A stretch of DNA of 64,000 nt from Frondihabitans australicus (GTDB taxonomy: Bacteria > Actinomycetota > Actinomycetes > Actinomycetales > Microbacteriaceae), in assembly GCF_003634555.1 (NCBI RefSeq), contig NZ_RBKS01000001.1, positions 310,001-374,000 of the forward strand, written 5' to 3'. Of the stretch, positions 8,761 to 17,561 are shown piece after piece (position 1 is the stretch's first letter; each line of letters starts with the position of its first letter). Both the position numbers and the translations under genes were made by a program. A model generated the notes under the pieces. That model did no database searches, was not told the DNA's origin, and saw only the letters and a program-made list of their open reading frames with translations.

Positions 8761-9032
8761 TGAAGATCGTGACCATCTGCGGCGCCGGGATCGGCTCCAG
8801 CGGCATTCTCAAGGTCAACGCCGAGCGCGTCCTGCAGCGGCTCGACATCGAGGCCGACGTGGTCGCCGCCGACATCGGGTCGGTGCGTGCGGTCGCTGAA
8901 GACGCGCAGGTGATCCTCACGTCAGCCGAGTTCGTCGATGCGATCGGGCCGACGTTCGCCGACGTCATCGTGATCGTCAACCACTTCGACCAGCAGGAGC
9001 TCGCCGAGAAGCTCGAGCGCGCCCTGGGTTAG
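8760..9032 (+). CDS. PTS EIIB-type protein (ascorbate/lactose fold)
   Basis: A 90-aa phosphocarrier. It begins MKIVTICGAGIGSSGILK: a beta strand, the phospho-accepting Cys at residue 8 and the glycine/serine P-loop typical of the lactose/ascorbate EIIB fold. Together with the EIIA gene it forms an intact IIA-IIB relay, but no IIC is visible in the window. The gene is the last of the plus-strand run; a repeat-rich non-coding stretch follows. Confidence 0.85.
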   Translation: MKIVTICGAGIGSSGILKVNAERVLQRLDIEADVVAADIGSVRAVAEDAQVILTSAEFVDAIGPTFADVIVIVNHFDQQELAEKLERALG

Positions 9033-9408
9033 GGCGGCTGTGCGCGTCCGCCGGGCGCGCCGTGTATCGCGTCGCGACGTTCGGGAGGAAGTCCGGCGCG
9101 TGCGGGAGGAACCTCGGCCGCACGACGGACCTTCCGGGAGGAAGTCCGGCGCGTGCGGGAGGATTTTGGCCATTTCTGGGCGCGTCGGGAGGAGTTCGCC
9201 GCGACTGTCGCTCGGTCGGGAGGATCGCTTGGCCGGATCTCCTCCCGAAAGAATCCCGCCGCCGTTGACTTTTCCTCCGCCACGCGCGCAAGGGCATTGG
9301 TTGTCCTCCCGAAGCGCCGAAGTCCTCCGGGGCGGACTCCGTAAGGCCGAAGACGTCGACCGGGGCGGCTGACACGCGGCCGCCGACCGTGCCATGGCGG
9401 ACGCGGGG
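9033..9408. repeat. GGGAGGA array in a 376-bp convergent gap
   Basis: No gene is supported here. The gap between ptsB (plus) and the mutase (minus) holds a 29-bp exact direct repeat at 9082-9110 and 9135-9163. GGGAGGA occurs six times on the plus strand (starting about 9083, 9104, 9136, 9157, 9187, 9218) and twice inverted (about 9240 and 9304). Successive spacings are 21, 32, 21, 30 and 31 bases, close to whole helical turns. The heptamer contains the Shine-Dalgarno core. Short open frames here are GC shadows with no coding signature. Confidence 0.75.
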
Positions 9409-11256
9409 CTACCGGAGGAGGGCGCGGACACCGGCCTCGAGGTCTCGCAGGGCGGCGTCGGCCGTGCTCCTGCGGGCGGACGCGTCGCCCGTGGTGCTCC
9501 AGGTGTCGACGTAGACCTTGAGCTTGGGCTCGGTTCCGCTCGGGCGCACTATGACGCGCGCGCCGTCGCCGGACGCGTCGCCCGCGCCCGACCCCGCCCC
9601 GGCGCCGTCGCCCTCGCTCGGCCGGCCGTGCAACGCGAGGCGCAGCCGCAGGATGTCGGACGGCGGCAGCCCGTCGACCCCGCGCGAGAAGTCGTCGACG
9701 CCGACGACGGGGTGCCCGGCGATGTCGGTCGGCGGTGCCTCGCGGAGAGCCGCGGTGAGGGCGCTGATCCGCGAGAGGTCGGTCACCCGCAGGGACACCT
9801 GCGTGGACGCGTAGGCGCCGAACCGCTCGTCGAACGCGGCGAGCCGGTCGGCGATCGTGTGGCCGTCGAGCCGGAGCTCGGTCGCGAGCGCGAGGAAGTC
9901 GAGGGCGGCGGAGATCCCGTCTTTGTCGCGGACCTTCGCCGGGTCGACGAGGTAGCCGAGGGCCTCCTCGTAGCCGTAGGCGAGGTCGTCGACGCGCGAT
10001 ACCCACTTGAAGCCGGTGAGCGTCTCGGCGTAAGGGAGGTCGTAGGTGCGTGCCACGGCGGCCAGCGCCGGCGACGAGACGACGCTCGCGGCCAGCGCGC
10101 CGCGCCTGCCCGACGCCCGGAGCCGCTCGGCCGCCCGCCAGCCGAGCAGGGCGCCGACCTCGTTGCCGGTGAGCCGGCGCCAGGATGAGGACGATTCGCC
10201 CCCGGCGCGTCCGCCGCCCGGGATCGCGACCGCCAGCCGATCGGCGTCGGGGTCGTTCGCCAGGATCAGGTCGGCCTCGACGCGGTCGGCCGCGGCGTAC
10301 GAGAGGTCCATCGCCCCGTCTTCCTCGGGGTTCGGGAACGCCACGGTCGGGAACGCCGCGTCGGGCACCGCCTGCTCGGGCACCGGGATCGGCTCGGCGA
10401 AGCCGGCCGTCGCGAACACGCGGCGCGCGACCTCCCACCCGACACCGTGCAGGGCCGTGTAGACGACCCTGGGCTGTCGTGAGCCCGCGGACCCGGCCGT
10501 GCCGGCGATCGCCGCCGTCGCACGGACGTACTCGCCGACGAGGTCGTCGCCTGCCGTCTCGTAGTCGCCGGACCGCGGCAGCGCCGACAGCGGCGACGAC
10601 GCCACCCGCTCGATGTGCGCCGCGATCTCGGCGTCGGCCGGAGCGATGATCTGGCTGCCCTGGTCGTCACCGCCGAGGTAGACCTTGTAGCCGTTGTCGC
10701 GAGGAGGGTTGTGGCTGGCGGTCACCATCACGCCCGCGTCGGCGTCGAGATGCCGCACGGCGAAGGCGAGCACGGGTGTCGGAAGGGCCCGCGGCAGGAT
10801 GACCGCCCGCACGCCGGCCCCGGCCATGATCTCGGCGGTGTCGCGGGCGAAGACGTCGCTGTTCGTGCGCCCGTCGTACCCGATGACCACCGAGGGCGCA
10901 GGATCCGACACCCGCCCGACCTTCTCGAGCACGTAGGCGGCGAGCCCGCCCGCGGCCTGGCCGACGAGCACCCGGTTCATGCGTCGGGGCCCGGCCCCGA
11001 CCTCGCCCCGGAGGCCGGCGGTGCCGAAGGCGAGGCGGCCGTCGAAGCGCTCGGCGAGCTCGGCCGCCGCAGGAGAATCTGCAGGAGAAGAGTCGGCCGC
11101 CTCGATCAGCCGCGTGAGCTCGTCGCGCGTCACGTGGTCGGGGTCCTGGTCGCGCCAGGCGAGGGCCCGCGCCAAGAGATCGGCGTCGAGGTGCCCCGCA
11201 TCTCGGAACGTCCCCGCATCGCCGGGCATCCCGGAAGCGGCACCGGCGCCGCTCAC
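9409..11256 (-). CDS. phospho-sugar mutase (phosphopentomutase/phosphomannomutase family)
   Basis: Alpha-D-phosphohexomutase-family enzyme, 615 aa from GTG 11256, which overlaps the PNP stop by 4 bp; an internal ATG at 11229 would give 606 aa. It has the phosphoserine loop VMVTASHNPPRDNGYK, the metal loop LANDPDADRLAV, the sugar loop region GFKWVSR and the phosphate-binding VRPSGTEPKLK. This is the long PGM2/PMM-B-like form, and its coupling to purine nucleoside phosphorylase suggests it converts ribose 1-phosphate to ribose 5-phosphate. A low-complexity Gly/Ala/Asp insert lies before the last motif. Phosphomannomutase activity is an alternative. Confidence 0.88.
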   Translation of the reverse strand: MSGAGAASGMPGDAGTFRDAGHLDADLLARALAWRDQDPDHVTRDELTRLIEAADSSPADSPAAAELAERFDGRLAFGTAGLRGEVGAGPRRMNRVLVGQAAGGLAAYVLEKVGRVSDPAPSVVIGYDGRTNSDVFARDTAEIMAGAGVRAVILPRALPTPVLAFAVRHLDADAGVMVTASHNPPRDNGYKVYLGGDDQGSQIIAPADAEIAAHIERVASSPLSALPRSGDYETAGDDLVGEYVRATAAIAGTAGSAGSRQPRVVYTALHGVGWEVARRVFATAGFAEPIPVPEQAVPDAAFPTVAFPNPEEDGAMDLSYAAADRVEADLILANDPDADRLAVAIPGGGRAGGESSSSWRRLTGNEVGALLGWRAAERLRASGRRGALAASVVSSPALAAVARTYDLPYAETLTGFKWVSRVDDLAYGYEEALGYLVDPAKVRDKDGISAALDFLALATELRLDGHTIADRLAAFDERFGAYASTQVSLRVTDLSRISALTAALREAPPTDIAGHPVVGVDDFSRGVDGLPPSDILRLRLALHGRPSEGDGAGAGSGAGDASGDGARVIVRPSGTEPKLKVYVDTWSTTGDASARRSTADAALRDLEAGVRALLR

Positions 11257-12098
11257 AGCGCCTCCACCACGCGCGCGAGGAGGTCGCCGATGACCGCCTC
11301 GGCGTCGCGCCCCGCCTGCAGCACCTCGGCGTGACTGAGCGGCGACGCGGAGATGCCCGCGGCGAGGTTCGTGATCAGCGAGAAGCCGAGCACCTCCATG
11401 CCGGCCTGCCTCGCGGCGATCGCCTCGAGTGCCGTGGACATGCCGACGATGTGGCCGCCGACGGCCTTCGCCATCTGCACTTCGGCCGGGGTCTCGTACT
11501 GGGGGCCGCGGAACTGCACATAGACGCCCTCGTCGAGCGACGGGTCGATCGACCGCGCGATGTCGCGCAGGCGTCGGCTGTAGAGATCGGTGAGGTCGAT
11601 GAACGTCGCGCCCTCGAGCGGAGAGTCGGCCGTGAGGTTGATGTGGTCGCTGATGAGGACGGGCGTGCCCGGCTTCCAAGTCTCGCGGATGCCGCCGGCG
11701 CCGTTCGTGAGCACCATCGTCGTGGCGCCCGCCGCGGCCGCGGTCCGGACGCTGTGGACGACGCGCCGGACGCCCTTGCCCTCGTAGTAGTGCGTGCGCG
11801 CGCCGATGACGAGCGCGTGCCGGCCGTCGGGCAGGCGGATGCTCCGGAGCGAGCCGGTGTGGCCCGCCACGCCCGAGGCGCTGAACCCGGTCACCTGTGA
11901 CGCGGGGATCTCGGCGACGGTCTCGCCGAGGAGGTCGGCCGCGCGGCCCCAGCCGCTGCCGAGGGTGAGCGCGACGTCGTGCCGGTCGACGCCCGTGGCC
12001 GCAGCGATCTCGGCAGCGGCCGTGCGGGCTACGTCGAACGGGTCGGCGGCGGGATCGTCCAGCGTGCCGGCGGGGCCGGAGGTGGTGCTCGAAGACAT
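11253..12098 (-). CDS. purine nucleoside phosphorylase
   Basis: Phosphorolyses inosine and guanosine nucleosides to base and (deoxy)ribose 1-phosphate. The 281-aa product belongs to the trimeric mammalian-type PNP family: LTLGSGWGRAADLL phosphate loop, ARTHYYEGKG, MVLTNGAGGI and GMSTALEAIAARQAGM. The start ATG at 12098 has a GGTGGAGGG ribosome binding site a few bases upstream; the open frame beyond it is shadow. It opens a two-gene minus-strand operon with the sugar mutase and diverges from the LpdA-like gene across about 110 bp. Confidence 0.94.
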   Translation of the reverse strand: MSSSTTSGPAGTLDDPAADPFDVARTAAAEIAAATGVDRHDVALTLGSGWGRAADLLGETVAEIPASQVTGFSASGVAGHTGSLRSIRLPDGRHALVIGARTHYYEGKGVRRVVHSVRTAAAAGATTMVLTNGAGGIRETWKPGTPVLISDHINLTADSPLEGATFIDLTDLYSRRLRDIARSIDPSLDEGVYVQFRGPQYETPAEVQMAKAVGGHIVGMSTALEAIAARQAGMEVLGFSLITNLAAGISASPLSHAEVLQAGRDAEAVIGDLLARVVEAL

Positions 12099-12195
12099 GC
12101 CCTCCACCCTAGACGGGCGAGGGTCGGGGATCGGAGTTGTCCACAGCCGTGCGGCGGTCCGGTGCTCCTGCGCCCTGGTCGTCACGCCGGGGAAC

Positions 12196-12201
12196 CATAA
12201 T
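12196..12201 (+). promoter_or_regulatory. -10 element giving a leaderless mRNA for the LpdA-like gene
   Basis: CATAAT ends six bases before the ATG at 12208, with no ribosome binding site. It lies in the divergent gap with PNP. Confidence 0.5.
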
Positions 12202-12207
12202 GGCCCC

Positions 12208-13644
12208 ATGAGCTACGAGTTCGAGCGGAAGCAGCGCCTGGCCATTCTGGGCGGCGGGCCCGGCGGATTCGAGGCGGCCCTGAGCGGCGCGCAGCTCGGC
12301 GCCGACGTCACGCTCGTCGAGCGCGTGGGCGTCGGCGGGTCGGCGGTCATCACCGACGTGGTGCCGTCGAAGACGCTCATCGCGGTGGCCGAGGCGACGA
12401 ACGCGATCGGCGAGGCGGCCGACCTGGGCGTGCAGTTCTACACGAAGGGCGAGGCCGGACGACCCGTGCGCCCGCAGATCGCGGTGAACCTGCAGGCGGT
12501 CAACGAGCGGCTCCTGCGGCTGGCGCGGCAGCAGTCGGAAGACATGCGGGCGGCGCTGATCAGGGCGGGCGTCCGCATCATCCAAGGGGAGGGGCGCCTC
12601 GACGGCCCCGGCCGCATCGTCGTCTCGACCGGCACGGGCAAGGGCGGCATGGACTTCGACGAGGTCGAGGCCGACACCGTCGTCGTCAGCGTCGGGGCGA
12701 GGCCCCGCGAGCTCGAGAGCGCGAAGCCCGACGGCGAGCGGATCCTGACCTGGACCCAGCTCTACAGCCTTCCCACCGTGCCCGACCACCTCATCGTCGT
12801 CGGCTCGGGCGTCACCGGTGCCGAGTTCGCCAGCGCCTACACGGCGCTCGGGTCGAAGGTCACTCTCATCTCGAGCCGCGACCAGGTGCTGCCCGGCGAG
12901 GACGCCGACGCCGCCCGGGTCATCGAGGACGTCTTCACCCGCAACGGCATGACCGTGCTCGAGAAGTCGCGCGCCGAATCGGTCGAGCGCGACGGCGACG
13001 GCGTCGTGGCGATCCTCACCGACGGGCGCAGGATCACGGGAAGCCACTGCCTGATGGCGGTCGGCTCGATCCCGAACACCTCCGGCATCGGCCTGGAGGA
13101 GGCCGGCGTGCAGCTGACCGACTCGGGCCACATCCGCGTCAATCGCGTCGCGCGCACCTCGGTGCCGAACGTCTACGCCGCGGGCGACTGCTCGGAGTTC
13201 CTGCCGCTCGCCTCGGTCGCCTCGATGCAGGGCCGCACCGCCGTCTTCCACGCCATGGGCGACGCCGTGACCCCGATCGAGTTGCGCAACGTCACGTCGA
13301 ACATCTTCACGCAGCCCGAGATCGCGACCGTCGGCTGGACCCAGAAGCAGATCGAAGACGGCATCGCCCAGGGCGAGATCTACAAGCTGCCGCTGGCGTC
13401 GAACCCGCGCGCGAAGATGATGGGGATCCGCGACGGCTTCGTGAAGATCTTCGCGCGCACCGGCTCCGGCACGGTCATCGGCGGCGTCATCGTCGCCCCG
13501 AAGGCCTCCGAGCTGGTGTTCCCGCTCGCGCTCGCCGTCGAGCACCGCCTCACCGTCGACCAGGTGGCGCGCGCGTTCACGGTCTACCCGTCGCTGTCGG
13601 GCAGCATCGCCGACGCCGCCCGGGCCATGCACATCGTCAACTGA
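12208..13644 (+). CDS. lpdA: NAD(P)H-quinone dehydrogenase / LpdA-like flavoprotein without the redox cysteine pair
   Basis: A 478-aa pyridine-nucleotide-disulfide oxidoreductase fold: FAD-binding LAILGGGPGGFEAAL at residues 10-24, NAD-binding LIVVGSGVTGAEFASAY near residue 195, FAD-ribityl AAGDCSEFLPLAS, and a C-terminal dimerisation domain. At the position of the redox-active CxxxxC the sequence reads GGSAVITDVVPSKTLI, with no Cys, so it cannot work as a lipoamide or mercury-type dithiol reductase. This matches the actinobacterial LpdA group (M. tuberculosis Rv3303c), described as a quinone reductase. The start is set by a leaderless promoter. Gene order (add, PNP, mutase, lpdA) resembles mycobacteria. 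Confidence 0.85.
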   Translation: MSYEFERKQRLAILGGGPGGFEAALSGAQLGADVTLVERVGVGGSAVITDVVPSKTLIAVAEATNAIGEAADLGVQFYTKGEAGRPVRPQIAVNLQAVNERLLRLARQQSEDMRAALIRAGVRIIQGEGRLDGPGRIVVSTGTGKGGMDFDEVEADTVVVSVGARPRELESAKPDGERILTWTQLYSLPTVPDHLIVVGSGVTGAEFASAYTALGSKVTLISSRDQVLPGEDADAARVIEDVFTRNGMTVLEKSRAESVERDGDGVVAILTDGRRITGSHCLMAVGSIPNTSGIGLEEAGVQLTDSGHIRVNRVARTSVPNVYAAGDCSEFLPLASVASMQGRTAVFHAMGDAVTPIELRNVTSNIFTQPEIATVGWTQKQIEDGIAQGEIYKLPLASNPRAKMMGIRDGFVKIFARTGSGTVIGGVIVAPKASELVFPLALAVEHRLTVDQVARAFTVYPSLSGSIADAARAMHIVN

Positions 13645-13747
13645 GCGTTCGCTCACCCCTCCTCCCCAGCCGCAGGATCCGGCGGCCTGCCTCCACAGAC
13701 CCGCTCGCCCCGCCCCGCTCGCCCGTGGACCGCGGCAGTGTCGTCGC

Positions 13748-14647
13748 ATGCACTCCGCCTCCGCCGTGAACGCCGTCCGCCTCGCCGGCGGAATCGGCAC
13801 GTCCGCGCAGCTCGTCACGGCCGGCGTCACGCCGTACGCGACACGGCAGGCGGTCGAGATCGGCGACCTCGTGCGCGTGCGGCGCGGCTTCTACGCCGTG
13901 CCGGACGCTTCGCCGCGCGCACTCCTCGCCGTGAGGTCGGGCGGCCGGCTCGCCGGTCTGTCCGCGGCCGAGAGCTTCGGACTGTGGGGTGGCTGGTCGA
14001 CGCCACTCCACCTGTGCGTGTCAGGACACGCCGGTCATGTGGGCGGGCGCTCGCTGCCCGCCACGCGCGGCGTGCGCCTCGTCGACGGCACGAGAGCCAT
14101 CGTGCACTGGAACGACGATCGGCGCGACCGGGACTGGTGCTGGCGGGTGTCGGTCGAGCGGTGCGTGCGTCAGATCCTGCGCTGGCACGACGCGGAGACC
14201 GCGCTGGCCGTGGTCGACACGGCGCTGACGGCCGGCCTGCTGCGGGCTGGCGACGTCGAGCGTCTCGCGCAGTCGCCGAGCCGCGTCACCGTGGCGGACC
14301 TCGAGCGATGTGCGGCCGGGGCGCAGTCGGGCGTCGAGTCGCTCGCGCGGCAGCGGCTCCAGCGCGCCGGACTCCGGGTCCGGCTGCAGCCGGAGGTTCC
14401 CGGGGTCGGTCACGTCGATCTCGGCATCGTCGGCACGATGGTCTACGTGGAGATCGACGGCTACGACTACCACAGCGACCCCGATCAGTTCACGGAGGAT
14501 CGACGGCGTGACGCCGAGGCACGGCGCCGGGGTTTCGTGCCGCTCCGCTTCGCTGCCGCGCAGGTGCGCGACGCATGGCCGTGGGCCGAGCGGATGGTGC
14601 TCGGTGCCGTGGCGCAGACGCAGGTCGTGGCGCCCTTCGGGAGGTGA
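13748..14647 (+). CDS. AbiEi-like winged-helix plus DUF559/Vsr-like nuclease-fold protein
   Basis: A 299-aa protein. Residues 1-80 resemble the winged-helix AbiEi_4 antitoxin domain (GIGTSAQLVTAGVTPYATRQ, VRRGFYAV). Residues 190-285 look like the very-short-patch-repair endonuclease fold (DUF559): GVESLARQRLQRAGL, then VDLGIVGTMVYVEIDGYDYH with an Asp and Glu in nuclease-like positions, then TEDRRRDAEARRRGFVPLRF. Such proteins are common in Micrococcales; no function has been shown that I know of. There is no toxin gene beside it, so a toxin-antitoxin role is doubtful. The last bases contain the first GGGAGG of the following repeat region. Confidence 0.7.
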   Translation: MHSASAVNAVRLAGGIGTSAQLVTAGVTPYATRQAVEIGDLVRVRRGFYAVPDASPRALLAVRSGGRLAGLSAAESFGLWGGWSTPLHLCVSGHAGHVGGRSLPATRGVRLVDGTRAIVHWNDDRRDRDWCWRVSVERCVRQILRWHDAETALAVVDTALTAGLLRAGDVERLAQSPSRVTVADLERCAAGAQSGVESLARQRLQRAGLRVRLQPEVPGVGHVDLGIVGTMVYVEIDGYDYHSDPDQFTEDRRRDAEARRRGFVPLRFAAAQVRDAWPWAERMVLGAVAQTQVVAPFGR

Positions 14648-14955
14648 TCCGCGCCCCAGGAGGATCAGCGGGGTCGTCGCGGTTTCCGTCGGGAGGAGGT
14701 CGCCGCTGGCCTTCCTCCGGGGAGACCGAAACGGGAGGCGAATCCCTCCCCGAGCACCGAGATCGGCCGGAGTTCCTCCCCCTCCGGAGAAAAATCCTCC
14801 CGTCAGGCGGGAGCGAGGGGCGCCGACTCCTCCCGGCCGCGCGAAGTCCTCCCAGCAGGAGCGAAGTCCCGGCCGCGCCCGCTCAGCGCGCGATGGCCGA
14901 GAGCGGCGCGGCGAAGACACGGGCGCGGCACGCGCCGCGCTCCAGGCGCCAGGCG
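14648..14955. repeat. second GGAGG/CCTCC repeat region in a 308-bp convergent gap
   Basis: No gene is supported. Between the DUF559 gene (plus) and accA3 (minus), GGGAGG or AGGAGG occurs near 14661, 14693 and 14732, and CCTCC in the opposite orientation about six times between 14715 and 14853. It resembles the array at 9033-9408, again between convergent genes. Here the two orientations face each other and could pair into a long imperfect stem. Confidence 0.65.
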
Positions 14956-16749
14956 CTAGTCGCCGATGGTGAGCAGCACGTGCCCCGACGACACGGTCGA
15001 CCCGACCGTTGCGTCGATGCCAGTGATCGTGCCGTCGCGGTGGGCGGAGACCGGCTGCTCCATCTTCATCGCCTCGAGCACGAGCACGAGGTCGCCCTTG
15101 ACGACCTTCTGCCCCTCTTCGACGGCGAGCTTGACGACGGTGGCCTGCATCGGCGCCTTGACGGCGTTGCCCGTGGCGGTGGCGAGGCCACCACCGGCGC
15201 CCGCGCCGCGACCCGCGCGCTTCCGCGGAGTGAGCGACGGAGCAGCGGCGGCACCGCCCCCGAACCCGCCGCGCGATCCGAGCGACGCCGGCAGGGTGAC
15301 CTCGATGCGCTTGCCGTCGACCTCGACGACGACGGTGGCCCGCTCGGGCACGACCGACGGGGCGGTCGCCTCGCCGCTCCACGGCTCGATGCGGTTGTCG
15401 AACTCCGTCTCGATCCAGCGCGTGTAGATGCTGAAGGGCGCACCGTCGGCGGGCGCGAAGGCGGGGTCGTCGACGATCGCACGGTGGAACGGCAGGACCG
15501 TGGGCAATCCTGCGACCTCGAACTCCTCGAGGGCACGGCGAGCGCGCTCGAGGGCGTCCTCGCGCGACGACCCGGTGACGATGAGCTTCGCGAGCAGCGA
15601 GTCGAACGCGCCCGAGACCTCGTCGCCGGCCTGGACGCCCGAGTCCACGCGGATCCCGGGGCCGCCGGGGGCCTTGAACACGTGCACGGGGCCGGGGGCC
15701 GGGAAGAAGTTGCGACCGGGGTCCTCGCCGTTGATGCGGAACTCGAACGAGTGGCCGGTGGGTCGAGGATCGCCGTACTCGAGCACGCCCCCCTCGGCGA
15801 CGCGGAACTGCTCGCGCACGAGGTCGATGCCCGTGACCTCTTCCGAGACCGGGTGCTCGACCTGGAGGCGGGTGTTCACCTCGAGGAACGACACGGTGCC
15901 GTCCTGCCCGATGAGGAACTCGCACGTGCCGGCACCGACGTACCCGACCTCGCGGAGGATCGCCTTCGACGCGGCGTAGAGCGCGTCCGTCTGCGCGGGA
16001 GTGAGGAACGGCGCGGGCGCCTCCTCCACGAGCTTCTGGTGGCGGCGCTGCAGCGAGCAGTCGCGGGTCGAGACCACGACCACGTTGCCGTGCTCGTCGG
16101 CGAGGCACTGGGTCTCGACATGACGGGGCTTGTCGAGGTACTTCTCGACGAAGCACTCGCCGCGGCCGAAGGCGGCGACGGCCTCGCGGACGGCCGAGTC
16201 GTAGAGCTCGGGGATCTCCTCGCGGGTGCGGGCGACCTTGAGGCCGCGACCGCCGCCGCCGAACGCCGCCTTGATGGCGACGGGCAGGCCGTACTGGTCG
16301 GCGAACTCGACGACCTCGTCGGAGCCCTCGACCGGGTTGAGCGTGCCGGGGGCGAGCGGAGCGCCCACCTTCTCGGCGATGTGGCGGGCCGAGACCTTGT
16401 CGCCGAGCTTCTCGATGGCGTCGGGCGAGGGGCCGATCCAGATCAGGCCGGCGTCGATGACGGCGCGGGCGAAGTCGGCGTTCTCGGCGAGGAACCCGTA
16501 GCCCGGGTGCACGGCGTCGGCACCTGAGCGCCGGGCGACCGAGAGGATCTTGTCGATGACGAGGTAGGTGTCGGCGCTGGTGGTGCCGTCGAGCGCGTAG
16601 GCCTCGTCGGCGAGCTTCGCGTGCAGGGCATCGCGGTCCTGGTCGGCGTAGACCGCGACACTGCGGATCGACGAGTCACGCGCGGCGCGGATCACGCGAA
16701 CGGCGATCTCTCCACGGTTGGCGATGAGCACCTTGGTTATACGCGGCAT
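14956..16749 (-). CDS. accA3: acyl-CoA carboxylase alpha chain (biotin carboxylase + biotin carrier)
   Basis: Carboxylates its own biotin with ATP and bicarbonate and hands CO2 to the beta chain (22756-24363). The 597-aa length matches actinobacterial AccA3. The N-terminal biotin carboxylase starts [18 protein letters not shown], has the ATP-grasp glycine loop [12 protein letters not shown] near residue 166 and the catalytic [19 protein letters not shown] near residue 290. An Ala/Gly-rich linker near 505-530 leads to the carrier domain with the biotinylated Lys in EAMKMEQPV near residue 565. Start ATG 16749; longer frames upstream have no support. Confidence 0.95.
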   Translation of the reverse strand: MPRITKVLIANRGEIAVRVIRAARDSSIRSVAVYADQDRDALHAKLADEAYALDGTTSADTYLVIDKILSVARRSGADAVHPGYGFLAENADFARAVIDAGLIWIGPSPDAIEKLGDKVSARHIAEKVGAPLAPGTLNPVEGSDEVVEFADQYGLPVAIKAAFGGGGRGLKVARTREEIPELYDSAVREAVAAFGRGECFVEKYLDKPRHVETQCLADEHGNVVVVSTRDCSLQRRHQKLVEEAPAPFLTPAQTDALYAASKAILREVGYVGAGTCEFLIGQDGTVSFLEVNTRLQVEHPVSEEVTGIDLVREQFRVAEGGVLEYGDPRPTGHSFEFRINGEDPGRNFFPAPGPVHVFKAPGGPGIRVDSGVQAGDEVSGAFDSLLAKLIVTGSSREDALERARRALEEFEVAGLPTVLPFHRAIVDDPAFAPADGAPFSIYTRWIETEFDNRIEPWSGEATAPSVVPERATVVVEVDGKRIEVTLPASLGSRGGFGGGAAAAPSLTPRKRAGRGAGAGGGLATATGNAVKAPMQATVVKLAVEEGQKVVKGDLVLVLEAMKMEQPVSAHRDGTITGIDATVGSTVSSGHVLLTIGD

Positions 16750-16848
16750 AGTCCCCAAGCCTACGGCGACAGCCCGAAGCGCCTTTGGACGCACCGCACA
16801 AAAAGCGCGGGGAGCGCGCTGACGTCATCTACAAGCCTCGGTGACGTA

Positions 16849-17541
16849 TCACCGGGGCGGGTCGAGGGGCGCAGGAGCCGGTGCTCCCGCCCGATTCCAC
16901 AGCCGATGCCACTCGATGCCGAAGTGCGAGCGGAAGAGGTCGCGCAGCACCGGTATCGAGAGGCCCACCACCGCGCTCGGGGTGCCGGTGATGCCGGAGA
17001 TGAACGCCCCCGCCAGCCCGTCGATCGTGAACGCGCCGGCGACCTCGAGCGGCTCGCCGCTGGCGACGTAGTGCGCGATCTCGGCCTCGGTGAGGTCGTC
17101 GGCGAAGGTGAGGTGCGCCGAGGCGTGCTGGGAGTGCCCGGCGTGGGGGCGCCCGCCGCGGTGGTCGATGAGGTGGTGACCCGAGTGGAGGACGCCTTCG
17201 CCGATCCTGGCCATCTGCCGCCACCTCTCGGCGGCGATCTCGGGCTCGTGCGGTTTGCCGAGCACCTGCCCCTCGATCTCGAACGCGCTGTCTCCGCCGA
17301 GGATGAAGCCGTCGATCTCCTCGCCGTCGACGCGCTCGCCGATGACGGCCTCGGCCTTCGCCCGGGCGAGCAGGGTCACGGTCTCGACGGCGGTGAGCCT
17401 GCGGCCGAGCGTGAGCTCTTCCTGCGCGACGGCGGCCTCCTCGTCGACGCCGGGGGAGATGAGCACGGGCTCGACGCCGGCTGCTCTCAGCAGCGAGAGC
17501 CGGGCGGGGGAGGTGCTCGCGAGATACAGCCGAACCGTCAT
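16849..17541 (-). CDS. maf: Maf-family nucleotide pyrophosphatase
   Basis: Likely hydrolyses non-canonical or UTP/dTTP-type nucleotides (Maf family). The 230-aa protein starts VRLYLASTSPARLSLLRAAGVE, the substrate-binding loop of the family, with later family blocks LARAKAEAVIGERV, FILGGDSAFEIEGQVLGKP and HSGHHLIDHR. The central acidic residue is present (GGDSAF). Position beside the carboxylase genes matches the mycobacterial accA3-maf-accE-accD order. It diverges from the RNA methyltransferase gene. Confidence 0.9.
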   Translation of the reverse strand: MTVRLYLASTSPARLSLLRAAGVEPVLISPGVDEEAAVAQEELTLGRRLTAVETVTLLARAKAEAVIGERVDGEEIDGFILGGDSAFEIEGQVLGKPHEPEIAAERWRQMARIGEGVLHSGHHLIDHRGGRPHAGHSQHASAHLTFADDLTEAEIAHYVASGEPLEVAGAFTIDGLAGAFISGITGTPSAVVGLSIPVLRDLFRSHFGIEWHRLWNRAGAPAPAPLDPPR

Positions 17542-17561
17542 GCCCTAAGAGTGTCAGAGAC

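Noticed and set aside
9082-9163. CRISPR-like direct repeat
   Set aside because: Only one 29-bp unit is repeated twice; the short heptamer copies have irregular spacers and no cas genes are near.
13748-14647. Type IV toxin-antitoxin system
   Set aside because: Only an AbiEi-like domain is present; no AbiEii nucleotidyltransferase gene is adjacent.
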